Position numbers and translations under genes: made by a program. The notes under the pieces are model-generated. The model ran no database searches. It was not told the DNA's origin and saw only the letters and a program-made list of their open reading frames with translations. 64,000 nucleotides of DNA, taken from assembly GCF_020010925.1 (NCBI RefSeq), contig NZ_JAGJBZ010000003.1, positions 744,001 to 808,000 of the forward strand. The letters are read 5' to 3'. Below are positions 1 through 8,089 of this stretch, in pieces (the first letter of the stretch is position 1; each line of letters opens with the position of its first letter). Origin of the DNA: Streptomyces griseiscabiei. GTDB lineage: Bacteria; Actinomycetota; Actinomycetes; Streptomycetales; Streptomycetaceae.

Positions 1-1
1 C

Positions 2-226
2 TATCCCAAATTCGTCGATCTTCCGGCCGCTGCCAGAGCGCTGGGGATCGCTAAATCCACCGCTTATCGGATGGTGAGAGCGGGATCCTTTCCCTGTCCG
101 GCCGCGCACGTGGGGCGCAGCTATCAGGTACCCACGAAGGCTCTGATGAATTCTCTATCCATTTCGGATTCTATCGTTCACCCGGATGATGTGAAAAATG
201 GGGCAGATCATGCCCACGGAAAGTGA
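2..226 (+). CDS. Excisionase-like HTH DNA-binding protein (5' end cut off by window)
   Basis: The frame is open from the window edge to TGA at 224-226 (74 residues seen). It reads as a winged-helix HTH_17/excisionase-type domain: a DLPAAARALGIAKSTAYRMV helix-turn-helix, then a basic wing with GRSYQVPTKAL. Such small proteins accompany integrases of actinomycete integrative elements, or act as small activators. The codons (CTA, AAA, ATT, TTT, AGA) and lower GC differ clearly from the genes to the right, which suggests horizontal origin. No integrase is visible downstream, so any partner must lie to the left. The family is fairly clear; the Xis role is inference. Confidence 0.6.
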   Translation, partial: YPKFVDLPAAARALGIAKSTAYRMVRAGSFPCPAAHVGRSYQVPTKALMNSLSISDSIVHPDDVKNGADHAHGK

Positions 227-314
227 TCTCTCGAATTCGCGAGTGCATTCTCCCATGATCTTCTCAAATGTGTGATGAATTCTTCTTCCCTCAGGAGCGA
301 TCCAGTCGAGAAGA

Positions 315-1358
315 TCAGCCGAAGGCAAGTGTGCGGAAGTGGTTGCGGATGTCTGCCAGGGATTGTCGGTCGCGGGTGTAGTAGAGCTTGTTGGTCAGCA
401 GCGCTGACCACCGCTGAAGCCGGGGTGATACCCACATGCCAGTTCCTGTGAAGCCGTAGTGGACCCAGATTTCGTCGCCGGGACCGGTGCCGGGGGCGGG
501 GTGCCAGAACAGGCCGCGTGGAGGGTTCAAGGAACTCGTTTGGATGGTGAGCGATGCCTCACTCCAGGCGCGCCCGAATCCTGCGCGTTCGGCGAAGGCG
601 TTGTTGTCCAGCATGTAGCGCAGGAAGCGGGCGAGGTCGTCGAGGACGGTGAAGGCGCCGGCGATACCGCATACGCCGCCGAGGAGGCGGGCGGAGAAAT
701 CGTGGGCGGTGCCCTTGAGGTGGGTGTTGGTGTCCGGGTCGAGTTCGGTGGGCGCGCATCTGGCGGCGGTCTCGGCGGGTAGGGGGCCGAAGCGGGTGGA
801 GTTCATGCCCAGGGGCTGCCAGGTCCGTTCCGTGGCGAGTTGGTCGAGGGGCTGGCCGGAGAGGTGTTCGGCGAGGTAGCCGAGGATGAGTGCGGCTCGG
901 TCGGTGTATTCGACGGCCTCCCCCGGTGGGCGGTGCAGGGCTTCGTGGAGCACGCCGTCGCGGATGTCCTGGGGGTCGGTGCCGTACAGGTTCTTCAGTT
1001 GGGCCCGTAGCGGGACCCCTGCGGTGTGGGTGAGGAGTTGGCGGGCGGTCACGGTCGCGAGCGGGTGGCCGTCGACTTCCAGCCAGAAATCCCCGAGGGG
1101 GGCGTCGAGGTCGAGTTTGCCTTCCTCCCATAGAGCGCCGATGGAGGACCAGACGGCGAGGATCTTGGTGAGGCTCGCGGCGTCGAAGACGGTGTCAGGG
1201 CGCATCGGAGCGTGCGGTTCGGTGGGGTCGAGGACGCCGGTGGTGCCATGGGCTTGGATGCCCGAGGCATCGCCGACGGCCCAGACGGCGCCGGGGTAGA
1301 CCTTGTTGCGGACACCTTCGTCGAGCAGGGTTTCGATGCGGTCGGTGCGGTACGTCAT
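315..1358 (-). CDS. Serine hydrolase, beta-lactamase/class C PBP family
   Basis: A 347-residue beta-lactamase-fold serine hydrolase. The SxxK motif is S62-L-T-K65, a YTD sits at the YxN position near residue 150, and HYGFTGTG near 298 takes the place of the KTG/HxG motif. There is no signal peptide, so it should be cytoplasmic: an esterase or amidase rather than an exported DD-peptidase. ATG 1358 is chosen over the ATG eight codons upstream because AGGGAG lies just before it. It is the last gene of the minus-strand operon, 100 bases after the glycosyltransferase. The family is solid; the substrate (possibly an ester or amide in the operon's product) is unknown. Confidence 0.82.
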   Translation of the reverse strand: MTYRTDRIETLLDEGVRNKVYPGAVWAVGDASGIQAHGTTGVLDPTEPHAPMRPDTVFDAASLTKILAVWSSIGALWEEGKLDLDAPLGDFWLEVDGHPLATVTARQLLTHTAGVPLRAQLKNLYGTDPQDIRDGVLHEALHRPPGEAVEYTDRAALILGYLAEHLSGQPLDQLATERTWQPLGMNSTRFGPLPAETAARCAPTELDPDTNTHLKGTAHDFSARLLGGVCGIAGAFTVLDDLARFLRYMLDNNAFAERAGFGRAWSEASLTIQTSSLNPPRGLFWHPAPGTGPGDEIWVHYGFTGTGMWVSPRLQRWSALLTNKLYYTRDRQSLADIRNHFRTLAFG

Positions 1359-1458
1359 GGTCTCCCTGTTCGCCGTGGGCATCCCGCTGGTCAGCGTAGT
1401 GACGGGGATGGATGGGGTGTGGCAATGGCGTGTCGGGCATCAGCCGGCCCGGGTCGTT

Positions 1459-2574
1459 CTAGGTGAGGTGACGGCCCAGGTCGGCCAGGGCCTGGGCGGT
1501 GGCGGAGAGCGGGTAGCGGGCGGCATTGGCGTGGCTGGCCTGGCGCAGGGCCGAGAGCAGGCCAGGTGTCGTGCGTAGCCGGTCCAGGTCGCGGGCGAGG
1601 GCGGCGGGGTTGGTGAAGTCGGTTGCCACTCCGGAGGCGGCGAGGGCTTCGCTGAGGCCGGGTACGGGTTGGTACAGGACGGGGAGGCCGCAGGCTTGGG
1701 CCTCGAGTGCGACCAGGCCCATGGCCTCCAGGGTGGTGGAGGGCATGACCAGTAGGTCGTGTTCGGTGAAGGTTTTCCACAGCTGTGGGCGGCGGAGCCA
1801 GCCGAGGTAGCGGGCTCGTATGCCGACTCGTTGCAGCAGCGGGGTCAGGGTGTGGAACTGGGCTTGTGGTGCGGCGACGCTCAGTTCGACGCCCGGTACC
1901 GAGGCCAGGCTCTTGACCAGAGAGGCGGCGCCCTTCTCGGCTGTGAGTCGGCCCGCGTACAACAGCCGTAGGTGGCTCGTTGAAGGTCGGGCAGGTCGGG
2001 CCGGCGGATCGGTGATCAGGTGGTCGGGGATGCCCCAGGGGATGTGGGTGATCTTGCGGCGGTTGACCAGTGGGACGAGTTTGCGGAGTTGGTCTGCCAT
2101 CGCGCTGGTGGGGACGACGATGGCGTCGGCCGCCTTGGTGGTCTCGTGTAGCACCTGGAGCTGGTCACGATGGGCCTCGGCGTAGAGCAGGTCGGTGCCG
2201 TGGACCAGGGCGATGCGGGGGTGTGCGGGAAGCGCGCGGATCAGCGCGGGGGTGGCGCCGAAGGTGAGGTGCTGGAGGTGCAGGACATCGATCCGGGTCG
2301 GGTCGATCGCGGCCGCCAGTGCCGAGCGCAGGGCGTCGATGTAACGGCTGAAGGCGGGGCCCTCCAGGCACTTCCCGGGGACTTGGAGGAGGTCGAGCCC
2401 GGCCGGGAGGTGAAGTCGCGGGCCGGTGGGAGCGAGCATGAATGCCCGCGCAGGGATGAGTGGTCGCTCGCCCGTGTAGAGGTCGAGGAAGAGTTCGACG
2501 CTGCCTCCCGGGCTTCCGGCAGGCAGGTCCAGCAGGGTGGCGGCCAGGGGCCCAGCGGTCGGTTCCGGGGTCAC
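1459..2574 (-). CDS. Glycosyltransferase family 4
   Basis: 371 residues with a GT-B fold of the GT4 type. The N-terminal half is an acceptor domain (HLQHLTFG, LVHGTD). The C-terminal half begins at LLYAGRLTAEKG and carries the EX7E nucleotide-sugar motif in LEAMGLVALE, about residue 285. The start is GTG at 2574, sharing GTGA with the stop of the preceding dCTP-deaminase-like gene, so the two are translationally coupled. Reading this gene from further upstream would run through the deaminase-like gene in the wrong frame. Retaining GTs of this kind transfer sugars from nucleotide donors. The acceptor is unknown; it could be the nucleoside-like or enolpyruvyl product of the operon. Confidence 0.85.
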   Translation of the reverse strand: MTPEPTAGPLAATLLDLPAGSPGGSVELFLDLYTGERPLIPARAFMLAPTGPRLHLPAGLDLLQVPGKCLEGPAFSRYIDALRSALAAAIDPTRIDVLHLQHLTFGATPALIRALPAHPRIALVHGTDLLYAEAHRDQLQVLHETTKAADAIVVPTSAMADQLRKLVPLVNRRKITHIPWGIPDHLITDPPARPARPSTSHLRLLYAGRLTAEKGAASLVKSLASVPGVELSVAAPQAQFHTLTPLLQRVGIRARYLGWLRRPQLWKTFTEHDLLVMPSTTLEAMGLVALEAQACGLPVLYQPVPGLSEALAASGVATDFTNPAALARDLDRLRTTPGLLSALRQASHANAARYPLSATAQALADLGRHLT

Positions 2575-3107
2575 CGGACTCCTCCGGGGTTCTCTTCGTA
2601 GAGGCGGGAGATGTCGATGCCGTTCGTCGCTGCGTACTTGGCGTTCTGTTCCTGGTAGCTGGCTGGCGTGCCGAAGGCGGTGAGGAAGACGAGCTTGCCG
2701 AAGGTCATGCCCGCGTAGATGCGCACCGGCCGGGCGGCGCGGATCTCCAGGGTCCAACGGATGGCGTGACCTTGGTGGCCGAGCGGGGCGGAGACGTGAA
2801 CCCAGATACCGAGCGCGCCGATGGTGCGGTCCCCGTTGAGTATCTGCGCGTAAGTCTCGGAGCCGGTCTTCTCCAGGGTGACGCCGAGGTAGAAGGCTCC
2901 GGGCTTCAGCACCAGGCCCGCAGCCGGGATGGTCTGCTCGGCGAACTCGGTGGGAACCGCTGCGTCCAGATCGCCGTCGCAGACTCGGATGGTGTCGCCG
3001 AGCCTCCAGTCGTAGGCGTTCGGGGAGAGGCGGGCGGGGTCGTACGGATCGATCGTGATCTCGCCCGCTTGAAGCGCGGCACTGATCGCAGGGCCGGTGA
3101 GGATCAC
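2571..3107 (-). CDS. dCTP deaminase-like protein, paralogue 2 (keeps Glu, loses RSS motif)
   Basis: 178 residues of the Dcd/dUTPase fold, alignable over its whole length with the preceding paralogue and with E. coli Dcd. The position of the catalytic Glu is kept (E121 in RWTLEI). The GRSSxxRL phosphate/substrate motif is replaced by GDRTIGAL (residues 92-99), and the family Asp is His111. It begins at GTG 3107 inside the GTGA shared with its neighbour and ends in the GTGA shared with the glycosyltransferase. Alone it is unlikely to be a normal dCTP deaminase. A heteromer with the neighbour, a new substrate, or a nucleotide sensor are all possible. Confidence 0.82.
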   Translation of the reverse strand: MILTGPAISAALQAGEITIDPYDPARLSPNAYDWRLGDTIRVCDGDLDAAVPTEFAEQTIPAAGLVLKPGAFYLGVTLEKTGSETYAQILNGDRTIGALGIWVHVSAPLGHQGHAIRWTLEIRAARPVRIYAGMTFGKLVFLTAFGTPASYQEQNAKYAATNGIDISRLYEENPGGVR

Positions 3108-3643
3108 GAGGCGACTGCCTTGAGGCGGGCCACGTCGCGCCAGTAGGCGGAGGGCTGCGCACCGATGGCCGCCTGGTACTTGCCCTGGTACAAGGCGATA
3201 GCGCCGGTGGACACGAAGAACATGATCTGCCCGATCCGCATGCCCGCGTACACCCGTAGTGGACGGATCGGGGAGAGCATCAGCGTCCACTGCCCGTGGA
3301 AGCCGATGTCCCCGATCGGGGCCGTGATCTCGACGAACAGCCCGAGCCTGCCGACGGAGGAGCGGCCGAACAGCAGCGGCACGAAGGAGTCGGAGCCGAC
3401 CTGTTCGACGGTGTGCCCGAGGTACAACTCGCCGGGTTGGAGCACGTATCCGTTCTCCCCGATCGTGACCTCGCGGGTGGGGTTGGGGCGGTGGGCGTCG
3501 ATCACGGTGTCGGTGTAGGTCAGCAGGGTGGGGCCGAGGCGGACGTTGTAGCTGTTGGGGTTGACCTGTTCCGGTTCGAAGGGGTCGATGGTCAGGCGCC
3601 CGTCGTGGGCAGCGGCGGTGATCTCGGGCCCGGTGAGGATCAT
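3104..3643 (-). CDS. dCTP deaminase-like protein, paralogue 1 (keeps RSS motif, Glu replaced by Met)
   Basis: 179 residues of the dCTP deaminase/dUTPase superfamily. It has the NSYNVRLG start of the jelly roll, the canonical GRSSVGRLGL (R94, S95, R99) and the GDIGFHG loop (D112). The residue aligned with the catalytic Glu of E. coli Dcd (E138) is Met122, in QWTLML; the codon is clearly ATG. It starts at ATG 3643, overlapping the phosphoesterase stop in ATGA, and its stop overlaps the next paralogue. Family knowledge predicts a trimer with interfacial active sites, so pairing with paralogue 2 is plausible. Loss of deamination by the homotrimer is inferred. Confidence 0.83.
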   Translation of the reverse strand: MILTGPEITAAAHDGRLTIDPFEPEQVNPNSYNVRLGPTLLTYTDTVIDAHRPNPTREVTIGENGYVLQPGELYLGHTVEQVGSDSFVPLLFGRSSVGRLGLFVEITAPIGDIGFHGQWTLMLSPIRPLRVYAGMRIGQIMFFVSTGAIALYQGKYQAAIGAQPSAYWRDVARLKAVAS

Positions 3644-4875
3644 TGCTTGCCTCCTGCCGTGGTGTCGGCAGCGCCCGCCAGGGGTGAGACCAGGACGCTT
3701 CGTACGGCTTGGCCGAGCCGTAGTCCGGCTTGATGTGTCCGTCCGCCGAGGTGGCTGTCGGCGAGATAGTCAGTCGTCAACACGCTCCTCGTCGCCGGGG
3801 ACAGAGGAGTTGGAGCGATGACCAGAGGACCGACGCGGTCGGCGACGTGGCCGAGCAACTGCTTGCGGTCCTGGGCGTGGTCGTCGGGGAGGCGGGCGTG
3901 GACGAGTTGATTGTCGAAGGGCTCGATCGTCAGCAGCTCGCCGAGGGTGAGTACTTCTCCGAGCGTCGTGGAGCGCAGGGCAGTCTCGTTGAGGACGACC
4001 GCGTCCGCGCCGAGGCCCGAGTGCAGTCGGCTGGCGACCTCTGTCAGCAACTGGCGGCGGTCCAAAGGGGTGTTGCGGTATGGCTCGTTCACGGTACCGA
4101 GCGGGCCCGCGAGCGTCCGGCCGACAAGCGCGATCTTGTCTCGCAGCGTGGCGAGGTCTTCGGGCAGCCCGTGCGAGTTGGGGAAGGTGCCCGTGCGGGC
4201 GGCCCAGCCGGTTCCGACGGGCTCTGCGGTGGCGTACCCGATGCCGAGTTCGCGTCCCTTGACCACGAGGGTGTCGCCGACGGCCACGGGGCCGTACGTG
4301 CTGCTGTGGCAGTGCCCGGAGAAGATGACGTCAACGAAGGGGAAGGCGGCGGCCAGCTTCAGGTCCTCGTCGAAGCCGGAGTGGGACAGCACGATCCAGG
4401 TGTCGGCGCGGTGGTGGTGTTCGAGCATCACCTCGCGCAGGGCCTGAGCAGGGTCGGTGACGTGGTGACCGATGCGTTCGCCGACGGGAATCGCGTCGAA
4501 CGCCCGGGCCCCGATCACTGCGGTGACGGCGGCGCGTCGGCCGGCGATCCGCTCTATGCGTACGCGGTCGAAGAGGGGTTTGCCAGCGTCGTCAATCGTG
4601 TTGGCGCACACGGTCATCGCGCGGAGCTCTGGCTCGAAGTGGTGCCGCCAGCCATGGTTCCCGGGGGCCAGCAAGTCGTACAGGCTGGTCAGGATCTCGC
4701 GCTCGATGTGGCCTTGGCCGAGACGGTAGAAGCCGGTGCCTTCGAAGAAGTCGCCGCAGTCCACGATCAGGCTTTCGGCCCTGGCGGCATGGATGTGGGC
4801 GAGCATCGGTGCGGGGGAGGCGAACGAGGAGTGGATGTCGGTCGTGGCGATGATCCGCCGTAACTGCCGGTTCAT
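3640..4875 (-). CDS. 5'-nucleotidase-like metallophosphoesterase
   Basis: 411 residues of the UshA/5'-nucleotidase family. Metal-binding motifs are in order: TTDIHSS (DxH), VDCGDFF (GD), PGNHGW (the GNH box, with Gly where D/E is usual), LSHSGF and FSGHCHS (GHxH). A 5'-nucleotidase C-terminal substrate domain follows (residues about 260-390). There is no signal peptide, unlike periplasmic UshA, so it should act on cytoplasmic nucleotides or nucleotide conjugates. ATG 4875 overlaps the MurA-like stop as ATGA. Codon 5 is TTA (4861-4863), which implies tRNA-Leu(UUA)/bldA dependence. The specific substrate is unknown. Confidence 0.82.
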   Translation of the reverse strand: MNRQLRRIIATTDIHSSFASPAPMLAHIHAARAESLIVDCGDFFEGTGFYRLGQGHIEREILTSLYDLLAPGNHGWRHHFEPELRAMTVCANTIDDAGKPLFDRVRIERIAGRRAAVTAVIGARAFDAIPVGERIGHHVTDPAQALREVMLEHHHRADTWIVLSHSGFDEDLKLAAAFPFVDVIFSGHCHSSTYGPVAVGDTLVVKGRELGIGYATAEPVGTGWAARTGTFPNSHGLPEDLATLRDKIALVGRTLAGPLGTVNEPYRNTPLDRRQLLTEVASRLHSGLGADAVVLNETALRSTTLGEVLTLGELLTIEPFDNQLVHARLPDDHAQDRKQLLGHVADRVGPLVIAPTPLSPATRSVLTTDYLADSHLGGRTHQAGLRLGQAVRSVLVSPLAGAADTTAGGKQ

Positions 4876-6191
4876 GGCGTGACCTCGCAGATGTCGGCGC
4901 CGAGGGCGTACAGCTTGGTAGGGAGGTCGGCGTGGCCCCGTCGGAGCTGGTCGAGGCCGCCCAGCGTGGTGACACCGTGCGCTGTCAGGCCGGCGATGAG
5001 CAGGGCGGAGCCGCTCCGGATGTCGGTGGCCTCTACTCCGGCGCCGGTCAACTGCTGCGGACCGGTGAGACGGCACTTGGTGGGGGACAGCTCGTGGATC
5101 GCGGCACCGAGACGGGCCAACTGCGGCAGCAGGTTGCCGTGGCGGCCGGGGTTGATCGTGTCGGAGAAGAGATGGGTGCCGGGGCGAGTGAGGGCCAAGG
5201 TCATCAGAGACGGTTCGAAATCGGCGTCCAGGCCACTGGGGGCGAGGGAAGCGATGGCTCGCAGAGACCGGCTCGTTGGACGGGCTTCTGTCGCTCGGAC
5301 CGTAAGCACTTCGTCCTCCGTATCGGCAGGAACCCCGAGCCATCGCAGGGCCCTGACCAAGGGGACGACGTCGTCAGCGCGTACGCCGCAGATACGCGCG
5401 TCGCCGCCTGTGACCGCGATCGCGCAGGCCAGAGTCCCGGCCTCGATCTTGTCGCCGGGCACCCGCCAGACGATGCTCTCTGGGGGAACGGACAAGGGCG
5501 GCGCGAGAACGAGAAGCGCCTCGCCCACTCGGCATTGCCAGCCAGCCGCCCGCAACGCTTCTACGACGGCGAGCACTTCCGGCGAAAGGTTGGGCATCCC
5601 CAGCCGCAGCGGCCGTCCGGCCACGACCGCGCGCAGGAGAGCGGCGATGGTCGCGCCTCGGGACCGGAAGGGCAGCATGATCGAGACGGTTCCGGCCCTG
5701 GGAGTGCTGGCGTCCACGACGTAGCCGCGGTCGTCGACGATCGTGCGGTCCTCGAAGCGTTCATAGACCTTGAAATGCTGCTCCATGCCGCGTTCCCCGA
5801 TCCGGCAGCCGCCCGGCCAGGGGAGCCGCGCCCGCCCGTACGCACCCAGCAGGGCGGGGACGAGGTAGTACGAGGCCCGGATACGGGCGGCAATGTCGAG
5901 GTCGGACCCGGCTTGGGGCTCGTCGCCCGGCAGGATCACCGCGGTCTGCGGGTCGCTGACGGGTCGGGCCGTGTGCCAGCCGGCCTGCTGGAGCAGGGCG
6001 AGCATCGTCTCGACGTCGGCGTTTGCCGGGACGTTGCCCAGGCGCACAGGGCGGTGCAGAGCCGCCGCGGCTGCCAGGAGCGGCAGGGCTGCGTTCTTGG
6101 ACCCGTCGACCGTCACGGAGCCGGTGAGAGGGCTCCCGGGTCGGATGGCCACCACTTCGGCGGCGACTGGAGGGATCCGTACGGCTTTCAA
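4872..6191 (-). CDS. MurA-family enolpyruvyl transferase (non-housekeeping context)
   Basis: 439 residues, full-length EPT/RTPC fold. It keeps DGSKNAALP (K32, N33), the mobile-loop cysteine C129 in PGGCRIGER (the fosfomycin target in MurA), GDKIEAGT, and ATDIRSGSALLIAG with the C-terminal RRGHADLPTKLYALGADI. The start is TTG 6191, with AAAGGAG seven bases upstream. MurA transfers enolpyruvate from PEP to UDP-GlcNAc. This copy sits with nucleotide enzymes rather than murein genes, so it may act on another nucleotide, as NikO-type enzymes do on UMP, or be a resistance or spare MurA. The catalytic residues argue that it is active. Confidence 0.85.
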   Translation of the reverse strand: MKAVRIPPVAAEVVAIRPGSPLTGSVTVDGSKNAALPLLAAAAALHRPVRLGNVPANADVETMLALLQQAGWHTARPVSDPQTAVILPGDEPQAGSDLDIAARIRASYYLVPALLGAYGRARLPWPGGCRIGERGMEQHFKVYERFEDRTIVDDRGYVVDASTPRAGTVSIMLPFRSRGATIAALLRAVVAGRPLRLGMPNLSPEVLAVVEALRAAGWQCRVGEALLVLAPPLSVPPESIVWRVPGDKIEAGTLACAIAVTGGDARICGVRADDVVPLVRALRWLGVPADTEDEVLTVRATEARPTSRSLRAIASLAPSGLDADFEPSLMTLALTRPGTHLFSDTINPGRHGNLLPQLARLGAAIHELSPTKCRLTGPQQLTGAGVEATDIRSGSALLIAGLTAHGVTTLGGLDQLRRGHADLPTKLYALGADICEVTP

Positions 6192-6194
6192 CCG

Positions 6195-6626
6195 TCAACT
6201 CCTTTGCAGAGGAACGTGTCGTGAGGGCTGGGCTGGGCCACCGACCTTGAACTCGGCCCAGCACCGTTTGCCGGACGGCAGCGGATCGACTCCGTGGCGA
6301 TCGGCTAGGGCGGCGACGAGGAACAGGCCGCGCCCGCCCTCTGCCTCCATGTCCGGCAGTCCGGCTCGTGGGACCTTGCGGTCGGCATCGGTCACCTCGA
6401 TCAGCAGACGCTCGCCGTTGAGGCGGGCGCCGGCTGAGATCGGGCCGTGGCCCGCGTGCCGTACCGCGTTCGTCAGCAGTTCGGCAGCGACCAGCTCTGC
6501 CGTGCTCAGCAGGTCCTGGTCGATGGAGGCGTCCCAGCCCCGTATCCCGTTCGCGAGCTGCTGCCGAGCGGAGCGCGCGGCGGCAGGTGTGCCGTGAACG
6601 GAGAATCGGATCTGGTGCGCTTCCAT
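6195..6626 (-). CDS. HATPase_c_2 ATP-binding protein (anti-sigma/RsbW-like)
   Basis: 143 residues of the GHKL fold used by Streptomyces anti-sigma-like regulators. The N box is ELLTNAVRHA, the G1 box is VTDADRKVP and the G2 box is GGRGLFLVAALADRHGV; no phospho-acceptor domain is present. ATG 6626 is preferred over an upstream ATG (6659) because AGGAGG lies seven bases before it. It ends three bases before the TTG of the MurA-like gene and so heads the operon. Family members bind sigma factors or anti-anti-sigma proteins, or are orphan ATPases. A regulatory role here is inferred from position. Confidence 0.8.
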   Translation of the reverse strand: MEAHQIRFSVHGTPAAARSARQQLANGIRGWDASIDQDLLSTAELVAAELLTNAVRHAGHGPISAGARLNGERLLIEVTDADRKVPRAGLPDMEAEGGRGLFLVAALADRHGVDPLPSGKRCWAEFKVGGPAQPSRHVPLQRS

Positions 6627-6741
6627 GAGCTGCCTCCTGGATCGGTGCGGCTGCTCCACGCAACCGCTCCGGAGGCCAGCGGGACTACGCCGTGTGCCGG
6701 GGCCGCATCACTTATGCAAGAGCCGCATCGCGGTGAATTGC

Positions 6742-6761
6742 CGCTCGGTTACGCTCGGTTG
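6742..6761. promoter_or_regulatory. Tandem direct repeat in divergent promoter region
   Basis: CGCTCGGTT occurs twice, exactly 10 bases (one helical turn) apart. The repeats lie in the 167-base gap between the divergent ATP-binding protein gene and the XRE gene. Two GCCGCATC copies flank the same region at about 6702 and 6722. This is the only obvious operator-like element there, and the neighbouring XRE protein is the natural candidate binder. The role is inference. Confidence 0.35.
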
Positions 6762-6793
6762 AGCAGGCAGGATCGGCGACGGCAGAGGGGGCC

Positions 6794-8089
6794 GTGGCAC
6801 AGATGGCCGAAGAACAGAGCGAGGCCAGACGGATCGGCGAAGTGATCCGTCAGGCACGTGTTTTACAGCGGCGCTCGCAGAAGGACGTGGCCGCCGCACT
6901 GGGGTATCACCAGTCAAAGGTGAGCCGCCTGGAGAGCGGCAGGGGCACCGAGGACGTGCGCACACTGCGCGAGATCGCGCAGGTGCTGGACATTCCACTG
7001 CACCGTCTCGGCCTCGCCGCCGCATCTGACACCGGCCCCGCCCCTGAGCCCGGAGCAGAGGACATGCACCGCCGTACCTTCCTTGCCGCGAGCGTGGCCG
7101 CGCTCGCGGCTCCGCCGTCACCATCGTCGTCGACCGCTGCGCATCACGACCTGATCCAGGTCCTGATGCCGGGCACGAGCCCCGCCGCCACCGGCCAAGC
7201 CTTGGGGACCAACGAGCTGCGGGACCGGGTGCGGGCAGTACGCCGGATGTTCTACGTGTGCGACTACGCGGAACTGGAGCAGGCCCTGCCGGGGCTGATC
7301 GCCGACCTGCGTCAGGCCGCTGGCGGAGGTTCCTCCGGCTCGGCGGAGGCGTCCGGGCTGCTCGCGACCGCGTACCAGACATCGGTGAGCCTGCTGCTGA
7401 AGCGAGCCGATCAGGGCAACGCCTGGCTTGCGGCCGGTCGGGCCATGGCCGAGGCGGAACGGTCCGGGGACCCGGTCGTCCTCGCCGCCAGCGTCCGCGT
7501 GCACGCCCATGTCCTGGTACGGGACAAGCACACCGCCCAGGCCGTGAACATGGTCCGCCACACCGCCGACCAGCTCACCGGCTCCTACGACCAGCGCTCG
7601 CCCCGGTACCTGGCGGCAGTCGGACTGCTCCTGCTGCGGGGAGCGACGGCCGCCAGCAGAAACGGCGATCGCGCCACCACCCAGGACTTCCTCACCGAGG
7701 CCAAGGAAGTGGCCCGCTTCGTCGCCTTCGACCAGCCGGACGCCTGGGCGAACTTCAGCCCCACCAACGTCGCCCTGCACGAGGTCAGCGCTGCCGTCTC
7801 CTTCGGCGACGCCGGCATAGCCCTACAGACCGCACGACCCCTCATGCGCCGACACATTCCCGTCCCCGAGCGCCGGGCCGCCCTCTGGGTGGAGACCGCC
7901 CGCGCCTACAGTCAGCAGGGCAGACTCGCCGACGGCTACCAGGCCCTGCGCATCGCCGAAAGCTGCGCGGCACAGGACATCCGCCGCCCGGCCGTACGCG
8001 AACTGGTCGCCGACATGGCAGCCCGCGACCGCCGCCGGGCCCTGCCCGAGTTGCACCACTTCAGCCGCCAACTGGGAGTGTCCGCGTGA
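6794..8089 (+). CDS. XRE-family transcriptional regulator with TPR-like C-terminal domain
   Basis: 431 residues. An N-terminal lambda-repressor HTH (about 14-70: QKDVAAALGYHQSKVSRLESGRG) is followed by a linker. A long helical TPR-type domain then follows, typical of Streptomyces XRE regulators paired with flavoproteins. The start is GTG 6794 with GAGGGGG upstream; ATG 6803 is an alternative. Leu24 is encoded by TTA (6863-6865), so translation should depend on bldA tRNA and be late or developmental. Its stop overlaps the GTG of the flavoprotein gene (GTGA). It is divergent from the left operon and is the likeliest local regulator of it. Confidence 0.83.
   Translation: MAQMAEEQSEARRIGEVIRQARVLQRRSQKDVAAALGYHQSKVSRLESGRGTEDVRTLREIAQVLDIPLHRLGLAAASDTGPAPEPGAEDMHRRTFLAASVAALAAPPSPSSSTAAHHDLIQVLMPGTSPAATGQALGTNELRDRVRAVRRMFYVCDYAELEQALPGLIADLRQAAGGGSSGSAEASGLLATAYQTSVSLLLKRADQGNAWLAAGRAMAEAERSGDPVVLAASVRVHAHVLVRDKHTAQAVNMVRHTADQLTGSYDQRSPRYLAAVGLLLLRGATAASRNGDRATTQDFLTEAKEVARFVAFDQPDAWANFSPTNVALHEVSAAVSFGDAGIALQTARPLMRRHIPVPERRAALWVETARAYSQQGRLADGYQALRIAESCAAQDIRRPAVRELVADMAARDRRRALPELHHFSRQLGVSA

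Noticed and set aside
3165..3518. Plus-strand frame opposite dCTP-deaminase-like gene 1
   Set aside because: No homology or ribosome site; it is a shadow of the Dcd-like gene.
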